Origin: Actinomadura litoris
GTDB taxonomy: Bacteria > Actinomycetota > Actinomycetes > Streptosporangiales > Streptosporangiaceae
Assembly: GCF_009733595.1 (NCBI RefSeq)
Contig: NZ_WOFH01000003.1
Coordinates: 1-64,000 of the forward strand
Direction of reading: 5' to 3'
DNA: 64,000 nucleotides
In this document: positions 25,637-35,387 of the stretch, piece after piece
How positions within the stretch are numbered: position 1 is the stretch's first letter
Layout: every line of letters starts with the position of its first letter
Notes under the pieces: generated by a model
The model's database searches: none
What the model saw: only the letters and a program-made list of their open reading frames with translations
What the model was told of the DNA's origin: nothing
Made by a program: the position numbers and the translations under genes

Positions 25637-26809
25637 ATGGGGGAGTGGACCGTGGCGCCTCGGATCCTGCTGGACACGACGGCCGTGCCCGCCGACAGGG
25701 GAGGGCTCGGCCGGTACGTCGACGGACTGCTGACGGCCCTGCACGCGCAGGGGGCCGATCTCGCCGTCGCCTGCCAGCGCGCCGACCAGGAGCGGTACGA
25801 ACGGCTCGTGCCGGGCACCCGCATCGTCAGCGGGCCGCCGGGCCTCGCGCACCGCGCGACCCGGCTGGCCTGGGAGCAGACGGGCCTGCCGCACGTCGCC
25901 GCGAGCGTCGCCGCGGACGTCATCCACCTGCCGACCTACACGATGCCGGTCAGCGCGAGCCTGCCCACCGTCGTGACGATCCACGACGTGACCCTGTTCG
26001 CCGAGCCGGGCAGGCACGACCCGGTGAGGACGACCTACATCAAGTCGGCGACGCGCACCGCCGCGCGGCGGGCGACCCGCCTGATCGCCCCGTCCCGGGC
26101 GACGCGCGACGAGCTGGTCCGCCTGCTCGGCGCCGACCCCTCGCACATCGACGTCGCCTACCACGGCGTCGACCACGAGGTGTTCCACCGTCCGGCCGAG
26201 CCCGAGATCAAGCAGGTCTCCGACCGGCTCGGCCTGCACGGCCGCCCCTACATCGCCTATCTCGGGGCGCTGGAGCCGCGCAAGAACGTCCCGAACCTGA
26301 TCCGCGGCTGGGCGCGGGCCTGCGCCGGGCTGCCCGACCCGCCCGCGCTGGTGCTGGCTGGCGGCGGCGGATGGGACGACGAGGTCGACGCGGCGATCGC
26401 GGCGGTCCCGCCCCAGCTCCGGCTGCTGCGTCCGGGCTACCTGTCGTGGTCGTCGCTGCCGGGCTTCTTCGGCGGCGCGCTCCTGGTGGCGCTGCCGAGC
26501 CTCGGCGAAGGGTTCGGGCTGCCCGTCCTGGAGGCGATGTCGTGCGGCGCGCCCGTGCTGACGACGCGGCGCGGCCCGCTGCCGGAGGTCGGCGGCGAGG
26601 CGGTCGCCTACACCACGCCCGACCCCGACGGCATCGCCTCGGCGCTGGCCAAGCTCATCGCCGACCCGGTCCGCCGCGCGAGCCTCGCCGAGGCCGCCCA
26701 GGCGCGCTCGCACGAGTTCAGCTGGACGGAGTCGGCCCGCGCGCACATCGCCTCCTACGACAAGGCGGTGGAGGAGCACCGCGCGTCCCAGGGGTCGCGC
26801 ACCCACTAG
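25637..26809 (+). CDS. GT4 family glycosyltransferase (mannosyltransferase-like)
   Basis: 390 residues. The N-lobe has ILLDTTAVPADRGGLGRYVDGLL, IHLPTYTMPV and VTIHDVTLFAEP. The C-lobe has YIAYLGALEPRKNVPNLIRGW with the nucleotide-binding Arg/Lys and the full E-x7-E pattern in LPSLGEGFGLPVLEAMSCG. It is close to bacterial GDP-mannose- or UDP-sugar-dependent mannosyl/rhamnosyltransferases. Lying 51 bases before a mannose-1-phosphate guanylyltransferase gene, it probably uses GDP-mannose, although this is inferred only from neighbourhood. Confidence 0.9.
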   Translation: MGEWTVAPRILLDTTAVPADRGGLGRYVDGLLTALHAQGADLAVACQRADQERYERLVPGTRIVSGPPGLAHRATRLAWEQTGLPHVAASVAADVIHLPTYTMPVSASLPTVVTIHDVTLFAEPGRHDPVRTTYIKSATRTAARRATRLIAPSRATRDELVRLLGADPSHIDVAYHGVDHEVFHRPAEPEIKQVSDRLGLHGRPYIAYLGALEPRKNVPNLIRGWARACAGLPDPPALVLAGGGGWDDEVDAAIAAVPPQLRLLRPGYLSWSSLPGFFGGALLVALPSLGEGFGLPVLEAMSCGAPVLTTRRGPLPEVGGEAVAYTTPDPDGIASALAKLIADPVRRASLAEAAQARSHEFSWTESARAHIASYDKAVEEHRASQGSRTH

Positions 26810-26860
26810 CCTGGCTCGCGGTAAAGCCGCGTGGGCCAGGGCTCTTGAGAAGGGGACTTT

Positions 26861-27928
26861 GTGGAAGCGATCCTGCTGGTGGGAGGGCAGGGCACCCGCC
26901 TGCGCCCGCTGACGATCTCCACCCCCAAGCCGCTGCTGCCGACGGCGGGCGTCGCCTTCCTCGCGCACCAGCTCGCCCGCGCGCACGCGGCCGGGGTCGA
27001 CCGGATCGTGTTCGCCACGTCCTACCGCGCGGAGATGTTCGAGGCGGCCTTCGGCACGCACGCCTACGGCGTCGACCTGGCCTACGTCAGCGAGAACGAG
27101 CCGCTCGGCACCGGCGGCGCGATCCGCAACGCGGCCAGGGCGCTCACCGCCAAGCCCGACGACCCCGTGCTGATCCTCAACGGCGACATCCTGTCGGGGC
27201 ACGACGTCCAGGCGCAGGTCGCGGTGCACGAGCGGGCGGAGGCGGCGGTGACGCTGCACCTCACGGAGGTCACCGACCCCTCGCGGTTCGGCTGCGTCCC
27301 CACCGACGGCACCGGCCGGGTCACGGCGTTCCTGGAGAAGACCTCCCATCCCGTGACGAACCAGATCAACGCGGGCTGCTACGTCTTCCGCCGCTCGGCG
27401 ATCGACACGATCGCCGAGGACGAGGTCGTGTCGGTGGAGCGGGAGACGTTCCCGTCGCTGATCGCGTCCGGCGCGGTCGTGATGGGCCACGTCGAGTCGG
27501 GCTACTGGCTGGACGTCGGCACGCCCGAGGCGTTCGTCCGCGGCTCCTGCGACCTCGTGCTCGGCAAGCTGGCCTCGCCCGCGATGCCCGGCGAGCCGGG
27601 GGAGCGGCTCACGCTGACCGGCGCGAGCGTGTCGCCCGGCGCGGTCGTGCGCGGCGGCACCACGGTCGGGCGCGGCGCGGTGGTCGAGGCGGGCGCGACC
27701 GTGCTCGGCAGCGTCCTGCTGGACGAGGCGTTCGTCGCCGAGGGCGCGACCGTGCGCAACTCGGTGCTGAGCCGGGGCGCGCGGGTCGGGCCCGGCGCCG
27801 TCCTCGACGACGTGATCCTCGGCGACGGCGCGGTGGTCGGGCCGGGCAACGAGCTGCGCGGCGGCCTGCGCGTCTGGCCCGGGATCGAACTGCCGCCGAC
27901 CGCCGTCCGGTTCTCGACCGATGCCTGA
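26861..27928 (+). CDS. Mannose-1-phosphate guanylyltransferase (GDP-mannose synthesis)
   Basis: 355 residues from a GTG with GGGGACTT upstream. The nucleotidyltransferase domain opens with AILLVGGQGTRLRPLTISTPKPLLP (the phosphate-binding loop), then NEPLGTGGAIRN, LILNGDILSG and FLEKTSHPVTNQINAGCYVF. The C-terminal 100 residues form a left-handed beta helix with hexapeptide repeats (VSPGAVVRGGTTVGRGAVVEAGATV). This is the architecture of the actinobacterial enzyme that makes GDP-mannose next to fbiAB. With the phosphomannomutase at 46711 and the isomerase at 48254 it completes the route. It overlaps the next gene by 8 bases. Confidence 0.92.
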   Translation: MEAILLVGGQGTRLRPLTISTPKPLLPTAGVAFLAHQLARAHAAGVDRIVFATSYRAEMFEAAFGTHAYGVDLAYVSENEPLGTGGAIRNAARALTAKPDDPVLILNGDILSGHDVQAQVAVHERAEAAVTLHLTEVTDPSRFGCVPTDGTGRVTAFLEKTSHPVTNQINAGCYVFRRSAIDTIAEDEVVSVERETFPSLIASGAVVMGHVESGYWLDVGTPEAFVRGSCDLVLGKLASPAMPGEPGERLTLTGASVSPGAVVRGGTTVGRGAVVEAGATVLGSVLLDEAFVAEGATVRNSVLSRGARVGPGAVLDDVILGDGAVVGPGNELRGGLRVWPGIELPPTAVRFSTDA

Positions 27929-28913
27929 GAGCACGGCGCCCCCGGTGTCCGGCGGTACGGTGTCCGGCGGTACGGCCCGCGTGCGAACCGGGGAGCCGAC
28001 CGCTGGGCGGCTCCCCGAGCACGGATCGCAGCGGCGGGAATGGCGTCCGCCGTGGCCGCTCGACCTGTCGGCCGTCCTGGCGCCGCATCGGCGTGGACCG
28101 CGCGATCCGGCGTTCCAGGTCGACCGGAACGGTGCGATCTGGAGAACATCCCACACTCCGGACGGCGCGGGAACCATCCGCCTATTCCATAGCGGAGAGG
28201 TCGTCTACTGCACGGCGTGGGGGCCGGGCGCCGGATGGCTGCTCGACGGCGTCCCGGCCCTGCTCGGAGAGGGTGACGCGCCGGAGGGGCTGCGCGCGCA
28301 CCACGACATCGTCCGGGAGCAGATGGCGCGGCGCCCCGGCCTGCGCATCGGCCGGACGGACCGCGTCTTCGAGGCGCTCGTGGCCGCCGTGATGGAGCAG
28401 AAGGTGCTCAGCGAGGAGGCGTACCGCGCCTGGGGCTACCTGCTGCGCCGGTTCGGCGAGCCCGCCCCCGGCGCGCCCGCCGAACTGCGCATGCGGGTTC
28501 CGCCGCCGCCCGCCGTCTGGGTCCGGATCCCGTCGTGGGAGTGGCACCGGTCGGGCCTGGAGGCCGTCCGCGCCCGCACGATCATCGGCGCGGCGCGCGT
28601 CGCGGCCCGCCTGGAGGCCGACCCCGCCGAGGCCCGGCTGCGCACGCTGCCGGGCGTCGGGGTCTGGACGGCCGCCGAGACCAGGCAGCGCGCGGTCGGC
28701 GATCCCGACGCCGTCTCCGTGGGCGACTACCACGTGCCCGGGCTCGTGGGCTGGGCGCTGATCGGCCGCAAGGTCGACGACGCCGGGATGCTCGAACTGC
28801 TGGAGCCGTACGCCGGACACCGGTACCGGGTCACCCGGCTGCTGGAATCGTCCGGCAGGCGTCCGCCGAGGCGTGGCCCCCGGCTGCCGGTGCGGGACTA
28901 TCGCTCTTTCTGA
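27921..28913 (+). CDS. DNA-3-methyladenine glycosylase, AlkA-type (HhH-GPD)
   Basis: 330 residues. The HhH-GPD superfamily is seen in ALVAAVMEQKVLSEEAYRAWG, then LRTLPGVGVWTAAETRQRAVGDPDAVSVGDYHVPG. The latter contains the helix-hairpin-helix (LPGVGVWTA) and the catalytic Asp in VGDYH. It removes alkylated bases in base-excision repair. There is no iron-sulfur cluster cysteine motif, and the N-terminal 50 residues are Gly/Thr-rich. The C-terminal 83 bases overlap the antisense small-protein gene at 28831. It is found next to the GDP-mannose enzyme gene in other actinobacteria. Confidence 0.85.
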   Translation: MPESTAPPVSGGTVSGGTARVRTGEPTAGRLPEHGSQRREWRPPWPLDLSAVLAPHRRGPRDPAFQVDRNGAIWRTSHTPDGAGTIRLFHSGEVVYCTAWGPGAGWLLDGVPALLGEGDAPEGLRAHHDIVREQMARRPGLRIGRTDRVFEALVAAVMEQKVLSEEAYRAWGYLLRRFGEPAPGAPAELRMRVPPPPAVWVRIPSWEWHRSGLEAVRARTIIGAARVAARLEADPAEARLRTLPGVGVWTAAETRQRAVGDPDAVSVGDYHVPGLVGWALIGRKVDDAGMLELLEPYAGHRYRVTRLLESSGRRPPRRGPRLPVRDYRSF

Positions 28914-29061
28914 GCTCGCTCTTCCGCAGGTCCTTGGCGCAGGTGTCGCGGCGCCGCTGCCAGAACGCGTTGGGGGCCCAGTCGAGCCCGTCCCGGGTGT
29001 CGGAACCGAAGAGGGGGCCGAGGACGGCCGCGGCGACGATGAGACCTAGCATGATCAACAT
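28831..29061 (-). CDS. Small single-helix membrane protein, uncharacterised
   Basis: 76 residues. AAGGA lies 7 bases upstream of the ATG, which supports translation. The start MLIMLGLIVAAAVLGPLFG is a membrane helix, followed by SDTRDGLDWAPNAFWQRRRD and a Lys/Arg-rich and then Ala/Gly-rich tail. The last 83 bases run antisense to the end of the glycosylase gene. I recall similar short FG-DTRDG-DW proteins in other actinomycetes, so it is likely real, but its function is unknown. It diverges from the LysR gene. Confidence 0.6.
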   Translation of the reverse strand: MLIMLGLIVAAAVLGPLFGSDTRDGLDWAPNAFWQRRRDTCAKDLRKSELRKSDSPAPAAGGHASADACRTIPAAG

Positions 29062-29236
29062 GTTCGTTCCTTGGGATCGTGTGTGACCCCTCAGCAGGGG
29101 CGTGGACGTTCCCGCGCGGGGCGATCAGGGGGGATCGGGGTCGCCGTCCCTTTCCTGTCGCATGTTCAGTTTGACGCGGTCCAACGTTCAGGTCCAGCGA
29201 CCATTTCTGGATGGATTGTGTAAGAATCCCTTCACT

Positions 29237-30193
29237 ATGCTGGATTTGGCCAGGTTGCGGGTGTTGCGGGAGTTGAAGCTGCGCGGCACCGTCGGGGCGG
29301 TCGCCGAGGCGCTCGGGTACAGCCCGTCGGCGGTCTCCCAGCAGCTCGCCCAGCTTCAGAAGGACGTGGGCGTCAGCCTCGTCGAGCGCGCCGGGCGGCG
29401 GCTGCGGCTCACCGAGGCGGGCGACGTGCTCGCCGGGCACGCCGAGACGCTGCTCGCGGGCGCGCACCGGGCGGAGGAGGCGGCGCTCGCCGCCAGCGGG
29501 CGCGTCGCGGGCGTCGTGCGGGTCGTCGGGTTCACGACGGCGCTGGTGCACGTCCTCGCGCCCGCGCTGCCGGGGCTCGCCGAGCGCTACCCCGAGCTGG
29601 TCGTGGACGTGATGGAGGAGGAGTTCGTCCGGGTGCTCCAGGCGCTCGTCCTCCAGGAGATCGACGTGGTGCTCACCGACGAGTACTCGCACCTGCCCCG
29701 GCCGCGCCGTCCCGAGCTGACCTCGGAGGTGCTGGTCATCGAGAAGATGCGGCTCGCGCTGCCCGCGGCGCACCCGCTCGCGCGCGGCACCGGGCCGCTG
29801 CGGATGGCCGAGTTGGCGGAGATCCCGTGGGCGACCGGCCATATCGGCACCAACCACGCCGACGTGATGGAGCGGACGTGCGTGGAACTCGGCGGGTTCC
29901 GGCCGAACGTCCGCTACCGGTCCAACGACATGCTGGTCATATTCGCGATGATCGCGCGCGGCGGCGCGGCGTGCCTGGTGCCCGACCTCGCGCTCGCGGA
30001 GCTGGAGGAGGGCATCGTCGTCCGCGACATCGCCGACGCGCCGGTGGAGCGGCGCATGGTGCTGTGGACGCGGACCGGCGCGGACGTCCGACCGTCCGTC
30101 CGCGCCGTCCTGGAGGCGCTGCGCCGCTCCGCCGACGAGCTGGCGGCGGGGCGGACCACCCTCGTCCGGGGCGTCCCTAGCGCAGGGGGGTGA
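29237..30193 (+). CDS. LysR-type transcriptional regulator
   Basis: 318 residues from the ATG at 29237; an earlier GTG at 29102 would add 45 residues without family likeness. The wHTH is at 1-60 ([55 protein letters not shown]). The effector domain follows from about 90 ([21 protein letters not shown]). Homodimers or tetramers normally bind upstream of divergent targets. The neighbouring small membrane-protein gene starts 175 bases away on the opposite strand and is the likeliest target. The 3' end overlaps fbiC by 17 bases. The ligand is unknown. Confidence 0.92.
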   Translation: MLDLARLRVLRELKLRGTVGAVAEALGYSPSAVSQQLAQLQKDVGVSLVERAGRRLRLTEAGDVLAGHAETLLAGAHRAEEAALAASGRVAGVVRVVGFTTALVHVLAPALPGLAERYPELVVDVMEEEFVRVLQALVLQEIDVVLTDEYSHLPRPRRPELTSEVLVIEKMRLALPAAHPLARGTGPLRMAELAEIPWATGHIGTNHADVMERTCVELGGFRPNVRYRSNDMLVIFAMIARGGAACLVPDLALAELEEGIVVRDIADAPVERRMVLWTRTGADVRPSVRAVLEALRRSADELAAGRTTLVRGVPSAGG

Positions 30194-32726
30194 GGGGCAG
30201 CCGGCCGAAGGCGCCGATGCCGTCGGTGCGGCGCGCCGCCTCGATACGCTCCGCCGGGACCTCGCCGTAGAGGGTCGTCCGCTGCCGGGCGGGACGGCCC
30301 GCGCGTGCCGCGATCTCCTCCAGCTCGCTGATGGCCTTGAACGAGCCGTTCTCCGACCCCGCCATGCGGCTGATCGTCTCCTCCATCAGCGTCCCGCCGA
30401 GGTCGTTGACCCCGCCGCGCAGGACGCGCGCGCACAGCTCGTCGCCGAGCTTCACCCAGGACGTCTGGATGTTGGAGATCGCGCCGTGCAGCAGGATCCG
30501 GGCCAGCGCGTGCACGGCGACGTTCTCCCGCGCCGTCGGCCCCGGGCGGGCCAGCCCCGCGAGGTAGATCGGGGAGTTGTGGTGGACGAACGGCAGCAGC
30601 ACGAACTCGCTGAACCCGCCCGTCCGCTCCTGGATCGACCGCAGCAGCTTGATGTGCGCGACCCAGTGCGCCGGGGTGTCCACGTGCCCGTACATCATCG
30701 TGGACGTCGTCGGCATCCCGAGCTCGTGCGCGGTCGTGACGACCTCGACCCACTGGTCGGTGGGCAGCTTGCCCTTCGTCAGCACCCAGCGGACGTCGTC
30801 GTCGAGGATCTCGGCGGCGGTCCCCGGCAGCGAGTCGACCCCCGCCTCCCGCGCGGCCTGGAGCCACTCCCGGATCGACATGTCCGCGCGGGACGCGCCG
30901 TTCACGACCTCCATCGGGCTGTAGGAGTGCAGGTGGATGTCCGGCGCGCGGCGCTTCACCTCCCGCGCGAGGTCGAAGTAGGCGGTGCCGGGGAGGTCGG
31001 GGTGGATGCCGCCCTGCATGCACACCTCGGTCGCCCCCGCGTCCCACGCCTCGTCCACCCGGTCGCCCACCTGCTGGAGTGACAGAGTGTAGGCGTCCGC
31101 GTCGGTGCGGCGCTGCGCGAACGCGCAAAAACGGCAGCCGGTGTAGCAGACGTTGGTGAAGTTGATGTTCCGCGTGACGACGTAGGTGACCTCGTCGCCG
31201 GACGCCTCGCGCCGCAGGTCGTCGGCCAGCTTCGTCAGCGCGTCGAGTTCGGGGCCTTCGGCGTGCAGGAGGGCGAGGGCCTCGTCGTCCGACAGCCCGG
31301 CCGGGTCGCGTTCGGCGGCGGCCAGCGCGGCCTTCACGTCGGCGTCGAAGCGGGTCGGCGCCGCCATCCGGTCCTTGAGCGCGTCCCAGTCGCCGTAGAC
31401 CTCGTCGAAGTCGTCGCGGCGGTCGGCGGTCCGGCCGGCGGTGTCGATGGAGGTGTGCAGGTCGGTGCGTCCCGACGCCTCGAAACCGCCGTCGGGCTCC
31501 TGCCACGGACGCCCCTCCAGGACGGCGTCCTGCCTGGCCAGGCCCGTCGCCGGGTCGGCGAGCGCCGCGACGTGGCCCGCCAGCCGCGGGTCCAGCCACG
31601 GCTCGCCGCGCCGGACGTACTCGGGGTAGATCGTGAGCCGCTCCCGCAGCGCGAACCCCGCCTGCGCGGTCCGCTCGGCCAGCTCCTCGATCTGCGGCCA
31701 CGGCCGCTCCGGGTTCACGTGGTCGGGCGTCAGCGGCGACACCCCGCCCCAGTCGTCGATCCCCGCCCGCAGCATCAGCGCGAACTGGTCGGCGACCAGG
31801 TTCGGCGGCGCCTGCACCCGCGCCTTCGGTCCGAGCACGAGCCGCGTCACCGCGATCGTCGCGGCCAGCTCCTCCAACTCGGCGTCGGGGGTGTCGCGCA
31901 TCTTCGTGTCGGGCTTCGCGCGGAAGTTCTGGACGATCACCTCCTGGATCGCCCCGTACTCGCGCATCGTCCGCCGGATCTCGAAGATCGCGTCCGCGCG
32001 CTCCGCGACGGTCTCGCCGATGCCGATGAGGATGCCGGTGGTGAAGGGGACGTTCGTCCGCCCCGCGTCCTCCAGCACCCGCAGCCGGACGGCCGGGTCC
32101 TTGTCCGGCGACCCGAAGTGCGGCCCGCCGCGCTCGCTGAACAGCCGCGTCGCCGTCGTCTCCAGCATCATCCCCATGGACGGCGCGACCGGCTTGAGCC
32201 GCTGGAAGTCCCGCCAGGTCAGCACGCCGGGGTTCAGGTGCGGCAGCAGCCCGGTCTCCTCCAGCACCCGGATCGCCATCGCCCGCACATAGGACAGCGT
32301 GTCGTCGTAGCCGTGCGCGTCCAGCCACTCGCGGGCGGGCCGCCACCGGTCCTCGGGCCGGTCCCCGAGCGTGAACAGCGCCTCCTTGCACCCCATCGCC
32401 GCGCCCTGCCGCGCGATCTCCAGCACCTCGTCGGGGCTCAGGTACGGCGAGTCGAGCCGGTGCGGGACGGTCGCGAACGTGCAGTACCCGCACCTGTCGC
32501 GGCAGAGCCGGGTCAGCGGGATGAAGACCTTCCGGCTGTAGGTGATGACGCCGGGCCGCCCGGCGGCCTCCAACCCGGCGTCCCGCGTCCGGGCGGCATG
32601 GGCGAGCAGATCGTCGAGCTGCGCCCCGCGGGCGCCGAGCAGCGTCGTGGCCTCGGATCGGTCCAGCGTCTTGCCGTCACGCGCGCGGGCCAGGGCCCGC
32701 CGCACGGAGTTCTCAATGGCCTCCAT
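30177..32726 (-). CDS. fbiC: 7,8-didemethyl-8-hydroxy-5-deazariboflavin (Fo) synthase, bifunctional
   Basis: 849 residues with two radical-SAM halves, as in actinobacterial FbiC. The CofG half has the CxxxCxxC cluster motif in [11 protein letters not shown] (cysteines 75, 79 and 82) and the CofH half in [10 protein letters not shown] (near 526, 530 and 533). Both bind a 4Fe-4S cluster and SAM. The enzyme joins tyrosine with 5-amino-6-ribitylaminouracil to give Fo, the flavin-like core of coenzyme F420. The fbiB and fbiA genes for the following steps are just upstream on the same strand, separated by a 252-bp space that holds a dispersed repeat. Confidence 0.97.
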   Translation of the reverse strand: MEAIENSVRRALARARDGKTLDRSEATTLLGARGAQLDDLLAHAARTRDAGLEAAGRPGVITYSRKVFIPLTRLCRDRCGYCTFATVPHRLDSPYLSPDEVLEIARQGAAMGCKEALFTLGDRPEDRWRPAREWLDAHGYDDTLSYVRAMAIRVLEETGLLPHLNPGVLTWRDFQRLKPVAPSMGMMLETTATRLFSERGGPHFGSPDKDPAVRLRVLEDAGRTNVPFTTGILIGIGETVAERADAIFEIRRTMREYGAIQEVIVQNFRAKPDTKMRDTPDAELEELAATIAVTRLVLGPKARVQAPPNLVADQFALMLRAGIDDWGGVSPLTPDHVNPERPWPQIEELAERTAQAGFALRERLTIYPEYVRRGEPWLDPRLAGHVAALADPATGLARQDAVLEGRPWQEPDGGFEASGRTDLHTSIDTAGRTADRRDDFDEVYGDWDALKDRMAAPTRFDADVKAALAAAERDPAGLSDDEALALLHAEGPELDALTKLADDLRREASGDEVTYVVTRNINFTNVCYTGCRFCAFAQRRTDADAYTLSLQQVGDRVDEAWDAGATEVCMQGGIHPDLPGTAYFDLAREVKRRAPDIHLHSYSPMEVVNGASRADMSIREWLQAAREAGVDSLPGTAAEILDDDVRWVLTKGKLPTDQWVEVVTTAHELGMPTTSTMMYGHVDTPAHWVAHIKLLRSIQERTGGFSEFVLLPFVHHNSPIYLAGLARPGPTARENVAVHALARILLHGAISNIQTSWVKLGDELCARVLRGGVNDLGGTLMEETISRMAGSENGSFKAISELEEIAARAGRPARQRTTLYGEVPAERIEAARRTDGIGAFGRLPLTPLR

Positions 32727-32759
32727 GCGGGCACTCTATGCCAAGTGTCATACTTTTTT

Positions 32760-32926
32760 GCATCGCCCTCGGCGTCGGTCGCCGGCGCTCCCTCCTTCAA
32801 CGGACAATGCGTGCGATCGCTGCATCGCTCCGTCTCGCCTGGCGGCTCGCTTCGCGATCAGGTTCTCGCAGGCTCGACCCTGCCTTCGGACGCGATCGCG
32901 ACGCTGGGGTCGTTGAGGGCTGAGGT
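32760..32926 (+). repeat. Dispersed intergenic repeat, copy 1
   Basis: About 167 bp lying between the fbiB stop and the fbiC start and clearly homologous to 54881-55062. A 40-base core (32822-32861) is identical in both copies and the flanks are alignable with small gaps. Directly after the core lies a hairpin (32859-32865 with 32876-32882) whose counterpart exists in copy 2 with one compensatory pair change. Short open frames inside both copies encode the same ASLRLAWRLASRS string, but there is no start signal, so I treat it as non-coding. Confidence 0.85.
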
Positions 32927-32978
32927 CAAGAACGGCTACGTGCTGTTGCAGCCTTTGGTGCTGGTGGTCTATTCCCTG

Positions 32979-34265
32979 TCAGCGGAGTTCGATGAAGGTG
33001 TCGGGGGAGCGCGGGGGGCGCTCGCGGGGCGGGGCGGCGGGGTGGCCGACGCCGACGGCGCCCATCGGGTCCCACGTGCCCGGAATGTCCAGGGCCTCGC
33101 GGACGACGTCGCGGCAGAACAGCGTGCTCGACACCCAGCAGGAGCCGAGGCCCTCCACCGCCAGCGCGACCAGCAGGTTCTCCACGGCGGCGCCGGCGGC
33201 GACCACGAACATCTCGCGTTCGGCCTGCGCGCGGCGCTCGTCGGGGTAGTCGTGCGAGCCGTCCATGACCAGGCACGGGACGACCAGGTAGGGGGCGCGG
33301 CGCAGCACGTCGCCGCGGCGCAGCCGCTTGGCGACCGACTCCTCGGTGAAGCCGTCGCGGCGCAGGTCGGCCTCCCAGGCGTCGCGCATCGCGTCCAGCA
33401 GCGCGGTGCGGGACTCCGCCGACTCCAGCAGGACGAACCGCCACGGCGTCGTGTGGTGCGGCGCGGGCGCGGTGATCGCGGCGGCGACCGCGCGGCGCAC
33501 CGCCGCCGGGTCGACCGGGTCGGCGGTGAACTCGCGGATCGTCCGGCGGGCGTGCAGCACCTCGGTCGAGCCGTAGCGGAACATGTCCTCGTCGGGCGGG
33601 CGGACCAGGACCCGCGCGCCGGGCCCGTCCTCGGCCGTGACCAGGGCGGACAGGCCCCGGACGACGGCGATCGGCACCCCGTCCAGCTTGCCCTTGACCA
33701 GCTCGCCCGCCGCCGCGATCTCGTCGGCGACGGCCGTGATCGTGGCGTCCAGGCGGTTGCCGTGCGTGTCGTCGCGGCCGCGCAGGTCGCTGATCGGCTC
33801 CAGGCCCGCCACACCGATCGCGACGTCGGTGAGCCCGTTGCGCCACGGCCGCCCGAACGTGTCGGACACGATGACGGCGACGTCCACGCCGTGCAGTTCG
33901 CGTACTCGTGAGCGGATCCGCCGGGCGGAGGCGTCGGAGTCCTCGGGCAGCAGCAGCACCGTGCCGGGCGCGGTGTTGGAGGCGTCCACCCCGGCGGCGG
34001 CCAGCACCAGGCCCTGCCGGGTCTCCACGATCCGCGTCTCGCCGCGCGCGTGCGTGCGCCGCGCCACGACCCGCACGGTCTCGGCGTCGATCGCCTTCTC
34101 CCGGTCGTCGGCGACCAGGACCCGGCCCTCCGCCTTGCTCACGATCTTGGACGTGACGACCAGCACGTCGCCGTCCTCGACCGTTCCGGTGGGCAGCAGC
34201 GCCGCGATGTCGTCCCCCTCGGCCACCTCGGGCAGCCCCGGGACGCCGAACACGTTCAGGTTCAT
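32979..34265 (-). CDS. fbiB: Coenzyme F420-0:L-glutamate ligase / dehydro-F420-0 reductase, bifunctional
   Basis: 428 residues from the ATG at 34265, which overlaps the fbiA stop by 4 bases. The N-terminal half (to about 240) is a CofE-type glutamate ligase ([48 protein letters not shown]). The C-terminal half (about 245-428) is an FMN-binding nitroreductase-like domain ([36 protein letters not shown]). FbiB adds the glutamate tail to F420-0; the C-domain reduces the dehydro intermediate in actinobacteria. Length and order match the mycobacterial enzyme. Confidence 0.96.
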   Translation of the reverse strand: MNLNVFGVPGLPEVAEGDDIAALLPTGTVEDGDVLVVTSKIVSKAEGRVLVADDREKAIDAETVRVVARRTHARGETRIVETRQGLVLAAAGVDASNTAPGTVLLLPEDSDASARRIRSRVRELHGVDVAVIVSDTFGRPWRNGLTDVAIGVAGLEPISDLRGRDDTHGNRLDATITAVADEIAAAGELVKGKLDGVPIAVVRGLSALVTAEDGPGARVLVRPPDEDMFRYGSTEVLHARRTIREFTADPVDPAAVRRAVAAAITAPAPHHTTPWRFVLLESAESRTALLDAMRDAWEADLRRDGFTEESVAKRLRRGDVLRRAPYLVVPCLVMDGSHDYPDERRAQAEREMFVVAAGAAVENLLVALAVEGLGSCWVSSTLFCRDVVREALDIPGTWDPMGAVGVGHPAAPPRERPPRSPDTFIELR

Positions 34266-35218
34266 CGGGCGCCCTCCTCGCGCTTCAGCTCCAGGGCCAG
34301 GTCGAGCGCGGCCCGCGCGATCGCGGCCGTGGCGTCCGCGTCGCTCATCAGCAGCGGGCGCGGGCGCACCTCGATGCCCTCGACCCGCACGCCGGAGTCG
34401 GCGTCGTCGACGAGCCAGCCGTCCAGCAGGCCGAGCCCGTAGTGCTCGGCCACCGCCTGGGCGGAGGTCTCCACGCCGATCGCGGTCAGGCAGGCGTCGG
34501 CCATGCCGCGCACCGGCGCGCCGCCGATGATCGGGGAGACGCCGACGACCGTCTTCGCGGCGACCGCGTCCCTGATGCCGGGGATCGCGAGGATCGTCCC
34601 GATGCTCACCACCGGGTTGGACGGCGGGAACAGCACGACGTCCGCCTCCTCGATCGCGGCGAGCACGCCCGGCGCGGGCTTCGCCTCGTCCGCGCCGACC
34701 GGGGCGATCGACACCGCCGGGGCGGACGCGCGCATCCGCACCCACCACTCCTGGAAGTGGATCGCGTGCCGGCCCCGCTCGGGGTCGTCCACGACCACGT
34801 GGGTCTCGACCTGGTCGTCGGTCATCGGGATCAGCCGCACGCCCGGCCGCCACCGGTCGCACAGCGCCTCGGTCACCGCCGACAGCGTGTACCCGGCCGC
34901 GAGCATCTGCGTCCGGACGATGTGGGTCGCGAAGTCGCGGTCGCCGAGACCGAACCAGGACGGCCCGACCCCGTAGGCGCCGAGCTCCTCCTTGACCGTG
35001 AACGTCTCGGCGGCGCGTCCCCAGCCCTGCTCCTCGTTGATGCCGCCGCCGAGGGTGTACATCACGGTGTCCAGGTCGGGACAGACCCGCAGCCCGAACA
35101 GGGAGATGTCGTCCCCGGTGTTGCCGATGACGGTGATCTCCGCCTCCGGGGCCGCCGCGCGCAGCCCCCGCAGGAAGCGGGCCCCGCCGATGCCGCCCGC
35201 CAGCGCCACGATCTTCAT
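34262..35218 (-). CDS. fbiA: 2-phospho-L-lactate (phosphoenolpyruvyl) transferase
   Basis: 318 residues. It opens with [20 protein letters not shown], the nucleotide-binding loop of the CofD/FbiA family. Further family motifs are [50 protein letters not shown] and [16 protein letters not shown]. It joins a GDP- or PEP-derived C3 unit to Fo to give (dehydro)F420-0. The fbiD guanylyltransferase that makes its donor is not in this window. Gene order fbiA, fbiB, then fbiC on one strand keeps the whole Fo-to-F420 route together. Confidence 0.97.
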   Translation of the reverse strand: MKIVALAGGIGGARFLRGLRAAAPEAEITVIGNTGDDISLFGLRVCPDLDTVMYTLGGGINEEQGWGRAAETFTVKEELGAYGVGPSWFGLGDRDFATHIVRTQMLAAGYTLSAVTEALCDRWRPGVRLIPMTDDQVETHVVVDDPERGRHAIHFQEWWVRMRASAPAVSIAPVGADEAKPAPGVLAAIEEADVVLFPPSNPVVSIGTILAIPGIRDAVAAKTVVGVSPIIGGAPVRGMADACLTAIGVETSAQAVAEHYGLGLLDGWLVDDADSGVRVEGIEVRPRPLLMSDADATAAIARAALDLALELKREEGAR

Positions 35219-35340
35219 GCGATCAGCCTAGGCCGCCCCGCCGTCCGCCCTGGACACCGGTGACCGGAACCGGCGCCGGAGCGGCGGTCGCGCCGGGTCC
35301 GGCGCCGCGCCGGGGACGCAGACGTGGATGGGCCTCATGT

Positions 35341-35352
35341 GCAAAGCTTTGC
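35341..35352. promoter_or_regulatory. 12-bp palindrome upstream of the Gln-rich protein gene
   Basis: GCAAAGCTTTGC is a perfect palindrome in the space between fbiA and the gene starting at 35388. It sits about 36 bases before that start codon and may be an operator. No regulator family with this site is known to me. Confidence 0.35.
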
Positions 35353-35387
35353 GTGTCATCCGATTGCCTCGATCTGGAGATGTTCCC

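Noticed and set aside
32791..32923. Short open frames inside the dispersed repeat encoding ASLRLAWRLASRS
   Set aside because: The same string appears in both repeat copies because the DNA is repeated; there is no ribosome site and the reading frames end differently.
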